The notes below the pieces were generated by a model that saw only the letters and a list, made by a program, of their open reading frames with translations, had not been told where the DNA came from and ran no database searches. This document shows positions 51,761 through 62,246 of a stretch of DNA of 64,000 nt, one piece after another; position 1 is the first letter of the stretch; each line of letters starts with the position of its first letter. Origin of the DNA: Telopea speciosissima. Taxonomy: Eukaryota > Streptophyta > Magnoliopsida > Proteales > Proteaceae. Location of the stretch: positions 65,957,557 through 66,021,556 of the forward strand of contig NC_057921.1 of the NCBI RefSeq assembly GCF_018873765.1, written 5' to 3'. Made by a program: the position numbers and the translations under genes.

Positions 51761-53084
51761 TTCATGGAGTTTCAAACAACATGTCACTTGCTTGCCACTA
51801 AGCATTTTAGAAATTTGGAAACCACATCATCGGTTGAGACTTGGGATCAGGTCAACCTAGGATAAGTCGGGGTTAGAAGTTGGAACTAGTTCAACCTAGG
51901 ACAAGGACAATTAAGGTTATCAAACTCGGAATCAGGATCTGGAATCGGGTTCAACTGATTCCGATTTAGTTGGAATCAGTCTGAAATCAATCAGAATTGG
52001 CCTGAACCTTAGAAATCCAGTATGGGTGGTCGTTCTGGAATGTCTGGAATTGAGTTCGATGATTCTGATTCTTGAAACCCTAATTCCAAATGGAATATCA
52101 AATTATGTTGGGTAACTTATATAAAGTCATGGATTTAGGTATCAGTATCATATTTGCCAATACATATCAATATCGTTGGAGATTGATACTCGTCAACCAA
52201 TCACTATATGATATTTTTTTTTGAAATTCTGTCTGATCCTGATCCTAGACCAATATTAAACTGATACGGACATTCAGGATCAGTATTGGTATCTCTGGGT
52301 ATTATTATCACCAGAGACTGATACTGCCTCCAATATCGATATGATAACAATAGCCTTGTACAGAGTAGAGCATCCAAATAAAGACACCAATATTTGTAGT
52401 GAAATTAAGATCCTAAGATAAATAGATTATGTATATGACTCCCACCAAAATGGCAAAATCTTGATTTTGTTGTTAAAAGCTTTTCAGAATATATTATTTA
52501 ATATTTTTATTTATATTTTCTTCTTCTTTCTTTTCTTAAATACCACCCAAACCATCAAAAAGAAAAATTTGATTTAAGGAAAGAGATTCACTTTAATTGA
52601 TTCTTCCTTCCAAGCAAACGGTAACAACTAGAGACTTTCTGATCCACCATCACACGTGCACATTGGCTCCAACCAGAGACACAAATATGGCCATGAAGAT
52701 CTTGACGATATTTTCATGTTCCCTCTTGAGAATGATGGAGCACGATCCCATGAATGGTGCTAGGGGCCCTCGTTCCCCACATATCATCAACCATGATCAT
52801 CTAAAGTGCTCTCTCTCTCTTCAAATTATTGGTATCGGTCTCGGAATCGAACCGGTATTAGTACAGGAAAGATAAAGTGATTTAAAAAAAAAAAAAAAAT
52901 CAAAATATCAATATTTTACATGGAAAAATGGTCCAATCCGGCCAATCTGTGTCAAGTATCGGTATTGATATCGGCTGATACTCTTACGGACACTGATGCT
53001 GATACCTAAGGTGTCTCTCTCTCAACCCTAGACCCACCTCCAATGGCTAATAAATTTCATTCATCTAAATGCCGTATTATTATT
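51761..53084. other. Gene-free repeat-rich stretch
   Basis: Has a GATTCGG-type block (51915-52085), two TATCGG-type blocks (52130-52360 and 52830-53010) and a poly-A run near 52880-52900. Short readable frames at 52597-52875 show no family likeness. Confidence 0.4.
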
Positions 53085-53092
53085 GTTCTGAT

Positions 53093-53350
53093 TAGGGATG
53101 TAAACGGATTGGATTCAGCTCGGATAGTGCTATATCCACATTCGCATTCGATTAGTTTTCAGACGGATTTAGATAGTACTAAATGGATACGGACATGGAT
53201 ATGGATCGAATATTTTATCCATTTACATGTAAGTATAGCTTTTCAGATAGCTATAGCCTATCCGTATCTGCATTCGTTTAGCTTTCGAACGGATTTGAAT
53301 AATGCTAAACGGATACAGAAACAGATTTCAACTATTCATTTACATCCCTA
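53093..53350. mobile_element. hAT-like MITE, GGATGTAAACGG family, copy 1
   Basis: Ends are TAGGGATGTAAACGG and CATTTACATCCCTA. It is flanked by a perfect 8-bp duplication GTTCTGAT (53085-53092 and 53351-53358). The 258-bp interior is built of GGATTCGG/TATCCGAT-like words with an internal duplication (TTCGATTAGTTTTC against TTCGTTTAGCTTTC). Non-coding. Confidence 0.9.
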
Positions 53351-53922
53351 GTTCTGATTGACAATTCCTACTAAATTGTAAATGTGAGTGATACATTTGG
53401 CTTCATTATATGAATCAATGGAGTTGATTTCTCTTTTGGATTTGTTCCCAGTGATGTATCCATTAGATTCAGATTTGGTGATACTTATTTTTTTTAATAG
53501 TATTATAGCGAATTGTACATTGCTACCTAAAATTTATCGATTAATTATTCAAATGATCCACTAATAAGGGTTTATTTATTTTGATATGAAGATGTAAATA
53601 GATAACAAAAGTGCAAGGACAATCTACTTAATGAAAGGGGAATTAGAGGGATGGAAAACCCTAGTGGCAGCTCAATGTGGTCCATGTCCAGTTTAAAGTT
53701 GAATTAATTAGGTCTCCCTAATGACCCAAATTGATTTTTAGGTCAGGTTGGGGAAGGTTGGGGAATTAGTGTGGGACATTTTTCAATAGTAATGAGCACT
53801 ACTTATTGCTACATGCCTATCTCTTTTTAATAACTTAATATTTTAGGTCAGACCCAACATAAGTAGCACTAATTTTTGGGAAAAAAGTTCTCCGAGACAT
53901 TGGGGTGGGGGGGGGGGGAGGT

Positions 53923-54008
53923 ATTAAAATCCTCTACAGTACCGGTGGGGCAGTGGTGCACATTCGGCGGCACAATAGAGGCCATGTGTGCCATCTATGT
54001 TGGGTGGA
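53923..54008. repeat. Foldback element, family F1, half copy 3
   Basis: Starts with ATTAAAATCCTCTACAGTA and continues GGTGCACATTCGGCGGCAC...AGAGGCCATGTGTGCCA, matching the left arm of 698-838. The right arm is missing; unrelated sequence begins after 54008. A truncated copy. Confidence 0.7.
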
Positions 54009-57000
54009 GAGGGAAGAAACCATGGATTTAGGTATCGGTTTATCGATATTGATTCCTGGCCAATCCAGTATCAGTGTGGTGGTGAAATCAAGGGTAATGA
54101 AGTAAAAAAATATTTTTTAGACAATGAGAGGCAAAACCGTCCGATACCATGTCAATTTATCAATCTATAGCTGATCCCATATCGGTTTCCATTGTGATTG
54201 ATCGATCTCAATCCAATACTCCATATGCACATACAATATGACTTTACTGCCCTCATATGTACAAAACCATTCCATTATGCACCTCATTAGTGCGCTCCTC
54301 TATGTACAAGTTCTTAAGATTGTTTTTCTTTCCTAGAAAAATAATCAAACATAGGAGAAAATTTTGGGAATGACTTTTACTACCGAGTCTCTTCCTAGCA
54401 AAAGCATAGCATTAGAGACTATCAAGTTCAAAATTTTGTGTCCATGTTCGCTAAGGTTATTAGAATTGGAATCGGGGGTTAAATCGATTCCATCGAGTCT
54501 AATACAGATTGGATCGGATTGGATTGATCGGAATCAATCCAAGAAAACCCTAGAATTGACGCCATATCTGAAAACTCAACCATCCAGTGATCAAAACCCT
54601 AAAATCAACCAGAATTAGGATCAATCACGGTGGATTCTAATTCTAATTGACCGATTCAATTCCTAGTTTTTAAAGAGAGATGTCCGGCCACATGGGTTTT
54701 TGGATTTTTTCTACGTTTCCATGTTCCCCTTCATATCATTTCCTTTTCAAATGTTTGGTTCCTTCTTCTATTGGTACATTCTAAGAGTCAATAACTCGAA
54801 TTAAGATTACTCGATCACGGTCCCCTCTCTAAGCCCATGACCTCATGAGGGTCTAAGTAACACAGAAGTTAGCCCAAAGTGGCTACCATGTCTTGGCCTC
54901 TTGAGGAATAATACGGTCATGGATCGTGTCCTTGTACAAGTACCGTTCAATGCTCTCCTGGGCCAGTCACATGGAATTCATTGTGGAACAAGAACACGAT
55001 CCAGCCTCAGATAATACATACTGAGTCTGAGCAAATTATTACGATTCCCTTGAAAAGTTGTATGGAATTACTTGAGGCAAGCCTCTATCAATATTGTCTC
55101 TTGACTGAGTCCTAATAGTACTCATTCAGCCCAACTCTCCTTGCCCTCTGCTTTTGCCTTCCTAATTTTATTCCTCTCTTTCTCTCTCTACCTAATTTTG
55201 TATTTTGAAGATACCCTTGACACCCGTGAATCAAGGTGGTTATGATCAGAAAAAATTTTCCAACAAATCGGGCAGCCCATGATCTCATGCGCGGAAATGG
55301 AATAATCCCCTTTTTCTATGGATATTTGTATTTTTCGAAATACATCTTTTAAAGTTTTAATTGGAACAATGTTCAAAACGAAAGTCAATGTAGGGACTTG
55401 GATAGAATTCATTCTTAAAAAGCTATCTTTTAAGGAGTGTTCACGTATGATGTATTTATAGTTCTCTACATCGGGCTATTCATATCGGATGTGAGATTAT
55501 TATTTTCATCGTACGTGTGGAATCCCAACACTACCACATAACATGAAGATGTGGCATCAATTGTTGAATAGAAAAGGAAAGGTCTAGATATGTCATATTT
55601 CAAATTACATATTCAAATTTAACCGTATACTGTCTCATGCATGTTTATGCATCCTTTCCGTATTCTTAAAATTTTTACTACTTCATTTTTGCTACTTTAA
55701 AAATTCTATTTGTACTTAAACTTGACCTATAAGCAATGTATCGTGGATTTTAATTTTCTCCAATCCCCTAAACTATGCGGTGTGATAGTTTAGGGTAGAA
55801 ATTTTGATACATGGCAACTCAGACATCCAACGATCTGAACTCTATAACTTTCATATTTTTTTCCAGTTGAACTAGACACCATTGGATATCCGAACCGCCG
55901 CATTGTACAATTTTAAGGAATTAGAGAAGATTATTTTTTCATTTACCGTGGAGTCTACCTGGTCTACCTATCCATAAAATTTGAATTCATCTAATCAAAA
56001 TATGTCAATCCAATCCGATTTAAATCGAAATCAGTTAAGATGGATCCAGATCCAGATCCTGATTTCTGTTTCTGAAACCCAGTTTTGAGTCCCCCCGTAA
56101 GAGAATGTGTTTTTTAATAGGGAAAAGTAAAAGAAGTAGAGCGGGTGTCGAGAAAATAGAAATCTTAAAAAAGCCGACACCAGAATCCGAGCAGACCAAT
56201 GCCGTGTTAACTGCAAGATATTCAGGTAGGTGGGCAGCGGGTCTTAGTTTGGCCTTGCAACCTTCTCTGTGCTTTCATCCGCCACTTGGACATGGACTTG
56301 GCCCTTCTGTTCTCTTCTATTAATTCTATCAGTATCAGAATCGTATCCCTCGTCTTATTTGCGAGTACTGTCAGGTGTGTCTGTGTTTTTCAGAGAATCT
56401 GTTATATCGGAATCGGATCCCTCACCTGATTTGCACTGTCACTAAATCCTTGAAAAGCCCACCCCTACCTATTGGACGGTTAAAAATGAAACCTCACTCT
56501 GTCACTTCCCTGTCGCTACTAGGGTGTCAATTTTGAGACCGAAAGTAGGAACTGTTGTCAAATTGATCCGCTACACAAATTATCCCCTCCAGGTCCCTGT
56601 TCGGTCCGGTTGTCCAGTGCCTGTAATAAGGGGAGTGGATCCGGGCATTGATAGGGTGGTCAATGCAATCCTCTTTATTACAGACATTGAGGAAACTGAA
56701 CCGGACAAAGAATTGGAGGGCACAAAGATCTATTATAATCTCTAATGATTTGTAAGATCAATGGACCGTTAAGAACTAGTTAGAACAAGAATCATGAGGA
56801 CCGGTTTAGAATGCATATTTAATCTTGATTAAAAATTAAAATTTAAGAGAGGGTTCCTTGAAAGACAACGTGCATGACCCCTATGCCAGTGAGATAGAAA
56901 TTTTACCTTTCATGAAGTTTAGGCGATCATTTTAAACTCCTATGTGTCTGGTGCAAGGGTTACGTACGCTGGCTTTTCAAGTACTTTTCCTCTTATAATT

Positions 57001-57058
57001 TATAAAGGTTATTGTGTACTTAAAATTTTATATTTGAAATAAATCTCCTCTTTTGTTA
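54009..57058. other. Gene-free stretch
   Basis: Mixed AT-rich DNA with a TATCGG-type block (54020-54220) and a GATTCGG-type block (54450-54670). A minus-strand 74-codon frame at 55188-55412 and a plus-strand 73-codon frame at 56524-56745 are open but match nothing I recognise, have no splice partners and are not called as genes. Confidence 0.4.
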
Positions 57059-57066
57059 GTTATAAC

Positions 57067-57336
57067 TAGGACTGTAAACGGATCGGATTCGGCTCGGATA
57101 GTGTTATATTCACATCCGCATCCGATTAATTATCGAACGGATTCGGATAGTGCTAAACGAATATGGATACGGATACGGATCAAAAATTTTATCTGTTTAC
57201 ATGTAAATATAGCTTTTTGGATAGTTATAGCCTATCTATATCTGCATTCGTTTAGCTTTCAAACGGATTCAAATAATACTAAATAGATACAAATACGAAT
57301 ACGAAAATAAATTTTGACTATTCATTTACACCTCTT
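57067..57336. mobile_element. hAT-like MITE, GGATGTAAACGG family, copy 2
   Basis: Ends TAGGACTGTAAACGG and CATTTACACCTCTT, flanked by a perfect 8-bp duplication GTTATAAC (57059-57066 and 57337-57344). The interior is clearly homologous to 53093-53350 (GGATTCGGCTCGGATAGTG, ATAGCTTTTTGGATAG). 270 bp. Confidence 0.9.
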
Positions 57337-57401
57337 GTTATAACCTTGGGAACGGAGAATGGGACATTCAGAATTGGGTTGGCCCTTGGAGGGAGAAAGG
57401 C

Positions 57402-57445
57402 CATCAGGCTCAGGCTCAGGCTCATGCCCATGCCCATGCCCATTA
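57402..57445. repeat. Hexamer minisatellite
   Basis: About three CAGGCT units followed by three CATGCC units. No coding context. Confidence 0.75.
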
Positions 57446-58062
57446 GCCAACCCATCCGACGGGCCTCAGACTTCACAGTCTACCCACGACTAGCGTGAAT
57501 TCCCAATGGTGGGTCCCACTCCCTTCCCACGGGCAATCTGTGTCTACGAGGCTGTGAACAAGTCTTGGAATTAGTCGCAATCAACGGCGACGGCGGTCTC
57601 TAGCCGAGAAATCCGGAGAAAATTCTGAACACGCGTCCGATGGAGGGAGCTTTAAATTTCGGCCATGTGAGTGTGGCTATCGTCTTCTGAGTTCTGACAA
57701 TATACGGTCCCACCATGTGCTTTACCTTTTGCCAAACAAAAGCCAAACTTCATGCACGTGTTTTGTCGCCATCACTGAATTGGAAGGCAGCACGTGGTGG
57801 TGTTAATATCCATCGATTTGTTCTACTGACATATCTCACATGCCTGTTCTACTCCAACTGCTGGCTGTGGCTACTGTCACACAAGACTCACAACTCAGAA
57901 CTGGTATTCGTATTTCTACCAAAAAAAAGAACTAATAATCGTATTTATTAGAGTAAGAAAAGGAACGGGGATCGGCACACCCTTCAAAGAGACATTTTGC
58001 GCTAAGCAAGGCTAAACTTCAGGGCAAGGTACTGGTGTCGGTATCGGGCGGTGACCAATATG

Positions 58063-58287
58063 CATGGTTTGAGGTATCAATATAGTATCGCCCGATTTTG
58101 CAAGTGACCGATCTTGATACTGTGCGGATATCATATTTATGACACAGTACGAATAAGGGGTAAAATGATAAAAAAACACATTTTAAAAGAAGAATCAAAA
58201 GTAAATTTATCCTATTCAATTGATTCGATATTGTATGGATTTTCGAATTGACTGATACCCGTTCTATTACCGTGCACTAAAACCATG
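58063..58287. mobile_element. MITE, CATGGTTTTAG family, copy 2
   Basis: Ends CATGGTTTGAGGTATCAAT and GTGCACTAAAACCATG. A perfect 8-bp duplication CCAATATG flanks it (58055-58062 and 58288-58295), which places the family with hAT-like elements. It matches 46983-47227 at both ends. Confidence 0.85.
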
Positions 58288-58857
58288 CCAATATGTATAC
58301 CAATGATAATTATATGGATCAGTCATATCAGTCTATGTCAAATCGATTCTAGCATAAAAAGTTAGGAAGGCAAGAGATAGATGCATGGTTGCATGGCTCT
58401 TGCCACACGGAGGTCAATGAGAATGTGCACAAGACATCAACATGGATGAGGTTTCTAATTTCACGGGACTGGAGTGGTAATTTCTTGTGCCCATATGTCT
58501 GCCTCTGGCACAAATTCCACATGACCAGGCAACATTCTTTTAAATCAAAAAAATTTTCATTAAAAAAAATAATTTTATGACAAGATCAACGAATTCACAT
58601 GAAACTTATGGATGTGTACGCGCTACTTCTTTAGTTGTTACCCCCTACTTGACTTGCTCAAGAGCCATAGCTTGCTCTCATGCAACCAAGCAAAGGCTGA
58701 GCTAGCCTGCAACCACTTTTTCTCAGTGATCCAACTGATAATAGGCCAACCAAGCAACGGAATGAGACAGATATATATGCACAAAAGTCGTTGTTTTATG
58801 TCGCCACCAACCAACTACTAGGAAAACACAGCCAGGCCCCCTCTTGAGAAACATGGG

Positions 58858-59532
58858 TAGGGGTGTCAATTGGTTCGGTTCTGGGCTATCGGTCCGGATC
58901 CTTAGTGGTTCCGACTCTAAGGTGTCAAGACCATAACCAGACCAATACGCTTACCAGATCCAAATCTGAGACCCAGGACCATTAACCAATGGTTGATCCA
59001 ATTTCTATTTTTAATCGGTTCTAAATATTATTGAGCCCAAAAGAAGGACAATGAGAGTTTCTCTAGGAAAACGGAAGCTTCATCGTACATAGATATAATT
59101 TTGTAGAGCCCAAAATAAGGACATTGATGCATATATAAATAAGGAGACCGCTTTAAGAGTCCATGATTTCCGTTTCAAACTCAATTCATATACTGAAGAC
59201 TTAAAGAGCAACAAAAGAACGTTACTTAAAAGTCCCAAACAATGTAATGCTATTAATAGGTTAGGGTTTAAAGCCTTTTAGGGTTTTAGATTTCTAATTT
59301 TCTATTCGATTAGTTACATATCATCCAGTTCCAACGGTTCCAGTGCTACCAGGTCCTTAATGGGCTATCGGTTCTGGAACTGTTGGGAGACCCCGGACCA
59401 AAACCGATCCAGACCAATATTATATTACTAGGACCAGATCCGTCCCAATAAGCTATTGGGTGGTCTGATTCCGATTCCTATCAATCTAGATCGGTTCTAG
59501 TTTCCGGTTCTAGTCCTAAATTGACACCCCTA
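58858..59532. mobile_element. hAT-like MITE, TGACACCC family, long copy
   Basis: Ends TAGGGGTGTCAATTGG and AAATTGACACCCCTA are near-perfect inverted repeats. AACATGGG (58850-58857) and AACAGGGG (59533-59540) flank it, an 8-bp duplication with one mismatch. The interior (675 bp) has GGTTCTGGGCTATCGG/GGTTCCAGTG words on both sides and a unique AT-rich centre (59040-59280) without a protein frame. Confidence 0.8.
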
Positions 59533-60503
59533 AACAGGGGTGGGGGTCCAACAAGCACCCAATCTGCCCCTTCATTAGTGAAGGTAACCTCTTTTTTGTA
59601 AAAGAGAAGCGATTAATGGAGAAGATGGAAATCCAAATTCAACCATGGAAACCACTTGTCGTTGGTGGCACACAATTACTATCTTATTTATCTTCCCATC
59701 ATTGGTAAGCCGCACACGTTAGTCTCATACCTTCAGGTATATTAAGAAGATTCCTGATCGTATTGTTTGATCATCTTACGTGTAGGTGGGGTGAGACGTA
59801 TCTTGTCAAGGGAAAACTTTATTTCCTAATCCAACTGTCATGCATTTATAGGGATATAAAGTCCCAAACGCTTAGGATATGACATACTAAGTATAATATT
59901 AGGTGATAACCCATTCAGTGCTTTTTTGACCCTTTTCTTTCTCAACACATATATTTTTCACATCGTGAACCTAGCCGGTTCTAATGTGGTTCTCAATGTT
60001 TGATCTAACTTAGAACTCATTCAACTTTGTACCCACATTTACTAACCCTTGTTAGAGTTTGACTTGTTTATTATTATTATATGATATTATTTGCTTATCA
60101 TATGCATGCATGATTCTTTCGACCATGTCAATTGATCCGTATCAACATGTATGGGCACGAAGGATACCGACGTATTGGCCAATTGTGATTCTTAGGACAC
60201 TGATTGCAAACCTTGACTAATTTTCACTAATTAGCTGGGATGACCTTGGACGAAATTTTGCTGCTACATTCCTTCTACAATGTTGGCCGCCAAAGAAATG
60301 GGATCTTAAAGGGCATTTAGAAAATACTAAAACCTAGGAGGAAATTTATGAACCCAAAAGGGAAGTGAATTATTCCATTTCCTTGGCTGCCAGTCTCCTA
60401 ATAGGAACATTCTTGCTACAAGTGTAACAGCAAAATTTCTTCCGATGACCTTGGCCCAAATCATTGATAGTTAAAGAGAGAGAAAAAGTGGGAGGAGGGC
60501 TAA
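59533..60503. other. Gene-free stretch
   Basis: AT-rich sequence. No repeats with clear ends, splice-linked frames or RNA genes were found. Confidence 0.4.
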
Positions 60504-60511
60504 CTGATAAG

Positions 60512-60946
60512 TAGGGTTGTAAATGGATAACCGAAAATCCGAATTCAATCCGCATCTGTATCCGTTTAGGAGCATCTGTATTCTATTAGAGATATCCAGA
60601 AAAAAATCCAAATATTCCGATAAAAATCCGAATCCGAATACTTAATTATAAAAAATTAAGTAAATAACGATCTTGAGGGTTTTTGAAGATTCAACAGGTT
60701 CTAGAATATGAGGAGAAGAGAATCATGATCTAAAACTATGGATTGAGAGTGAATTGTATCCGCTAGGGAGAGGCAGGTTCGGGTTACACAAGGCAGAGAT
60801 GTAAACGGATGGTCAAAAATCCAAATTTGATCCGCATCCGAATCCATCTGAATCCGTTTAGAAGTATCCGTATTCGACTAGAAAATATCCGAACCCGATT
60901 CCATCCGATCCGTATCCGAGCCGAATCCAATCCGTTTACAGGCCTA
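60512..60946. mobile_element. hAT-like MITE, GGATGTAAACGG family, composite copy
   Basis: Flanked by a perfect 8-bp duplication CTGATAAG (60504-60511 and 60947-60954). The left end is TAGGGTTGTAAATGG and the right end CCGTTTACAGGCCTA. A second left-end-like motif AGATGTAAACGGATGG occurs inside at about 60798, so either the family carries subterminal repeats or one copy sits within another. Interior words are ATCCGAATCC/GTATCCG. 435 bp. Confidence 0.8.
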
Positions 60947-60954
60947 CTGATAAG

Positions 60955-62095
60955 TGGTGGTGGTTGCCACGGCTCAGGTGATCCACGATGGAAATATATG
61001 CTTTGCGTTGTTCATACCTATCTTCGGTTCGGGCTCCTAACAAGCCCATAGACGAGTCATGTTTAAAGGTAGTGATTATGGAGTCACTCATTAGGAAATT
61101 GTAATGTTTCACAACAATGCTCTTCTGGGCTTTGCATTAAGAAAAAAAGGGAACCCACAAATAATAAGTATGAATCAAATATGACCTAGTTTCTCCACCC
61201 ATGCTGAAGAGATAATCTCTTTATCGACCCAATCTGACTCTCCAACTGGTTGAGAAAAGGGTATTTCAGAGATTTAGAGCATAAATAAGATTGAAAATTA
61301 ATGATGAGTCTTGAGTCTAATCATAACATCACATCACCATTCTTAGGATAAATTTTCCTTCACTCAATCTCCATTTGTGATCTGATTGCTATGATTTGAC
61401 TTTGAGTTTATTGTTAAATCCCATCTCCTATTGTTCATGGTTTGAAATATCCTTCTACATTCCTCCTTTGGTAGATTATATGAAGTGGATGAAGAGATTC
61501 TTTCTTCACCATGGGTGGATATTCTTTGCATACTCTCATTACCCCCTACTGGTGCAAGGGCCACGCAGCCTAGTAGCGATCTCACTCCCTTTATATAATC
61601 TATATAATATAATAATATAAAGGACATATACATATAGGTACATGTACCTATATGAAGAGTGCGCTAACTACCCCTCCCTAGAGCATCCGAGAATATCAAT
61701 GCCCACGATGAAGAAACCATGGATGAAGGGAAACTCAGTCCTATTCACAATAAAGAACCCAACTAGCTGACCTTGCCCCACCAGGACAGGCTTTTTGGTC
61801 TGGGCCTAAGCTACGCGAGCTGGAAAGAGTTGGGCTAGGAATCCTTCCCTCGGGCTGGGGCTGGACTACATCGGTGTGGGCATGGGTTTTCAAAATAACC
61901 CGGTAAAACCGGGCCCACTTGCAACCGTTGTTAGATGATCACGTGGGTTTGACATTTCACCATTCCAGAAACTACAAAGGCCAAAGGGTTTGACGGAATC
62001 TTACTTAATTTAGTTTTTCCAACGGATTCGGAATCTGCCACGTCTCAAGGCAAAAAAAGGAACATGGCACGCACTCCCCACACCACGATCCCTCC
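60955..62095. other. Gene-free stretch
   Basis: No gene recognised. A TA-rich tract lies at 61595-61660, including the short palindrome TAGGTACATGTACCTA. The last 100 bases are probably promoter of a gene to the right. Confidence 0.4.
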
Positions 62096-62246
62096 CTTTA
62101 TATCCAGTAAACTTGAGATATCCGCCTCGTTCGCGGCATTCTTACCTGAGAGCCTGGAAGTAGTAGCGAAGAGCGAGCAATGTCAGAAGAAAACTCAAAA
62201 AAGCATTTGCTCTATCAAACTTCTTCATAGCGAGGCCTTCAAGAGG
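62096..62246 (+). promoter_or_regulatory. Putative TATA box and first exon of a downstream gene
   Basis: TTTATATCC at 62097-62105 could be a TATA box. GC-richer sequence follows and ends at a good splice donor, CAAGAG/GTAAATGCA (62246/62247). The only ATG frame opening inside (62195, MSEENSKKHLLYQTSS) stops after 16 codons, so the exon is probably leader. A later acceptor-donor pair (GTGCAG near 63414, CACAT/GTAAG near 63510) brackets an ATG at 63452 (MLHSPSIHFSTDHYSLPTH), which could begin the coding region. No family is recognised and the body lies beyond the window. Confidence 0.35.

Noticed and set aside
55188..55412. 74-aa minus-strand frame
   Set aside because: It has protein-like composition including GCPICWKIF, but no recognisable family, start context or neighbouring exon; left uncalled.
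56524..56745. 73-aa plus-strand frame
   Set aside because: Reads smoothly but matches no family I know and has no splice partners.
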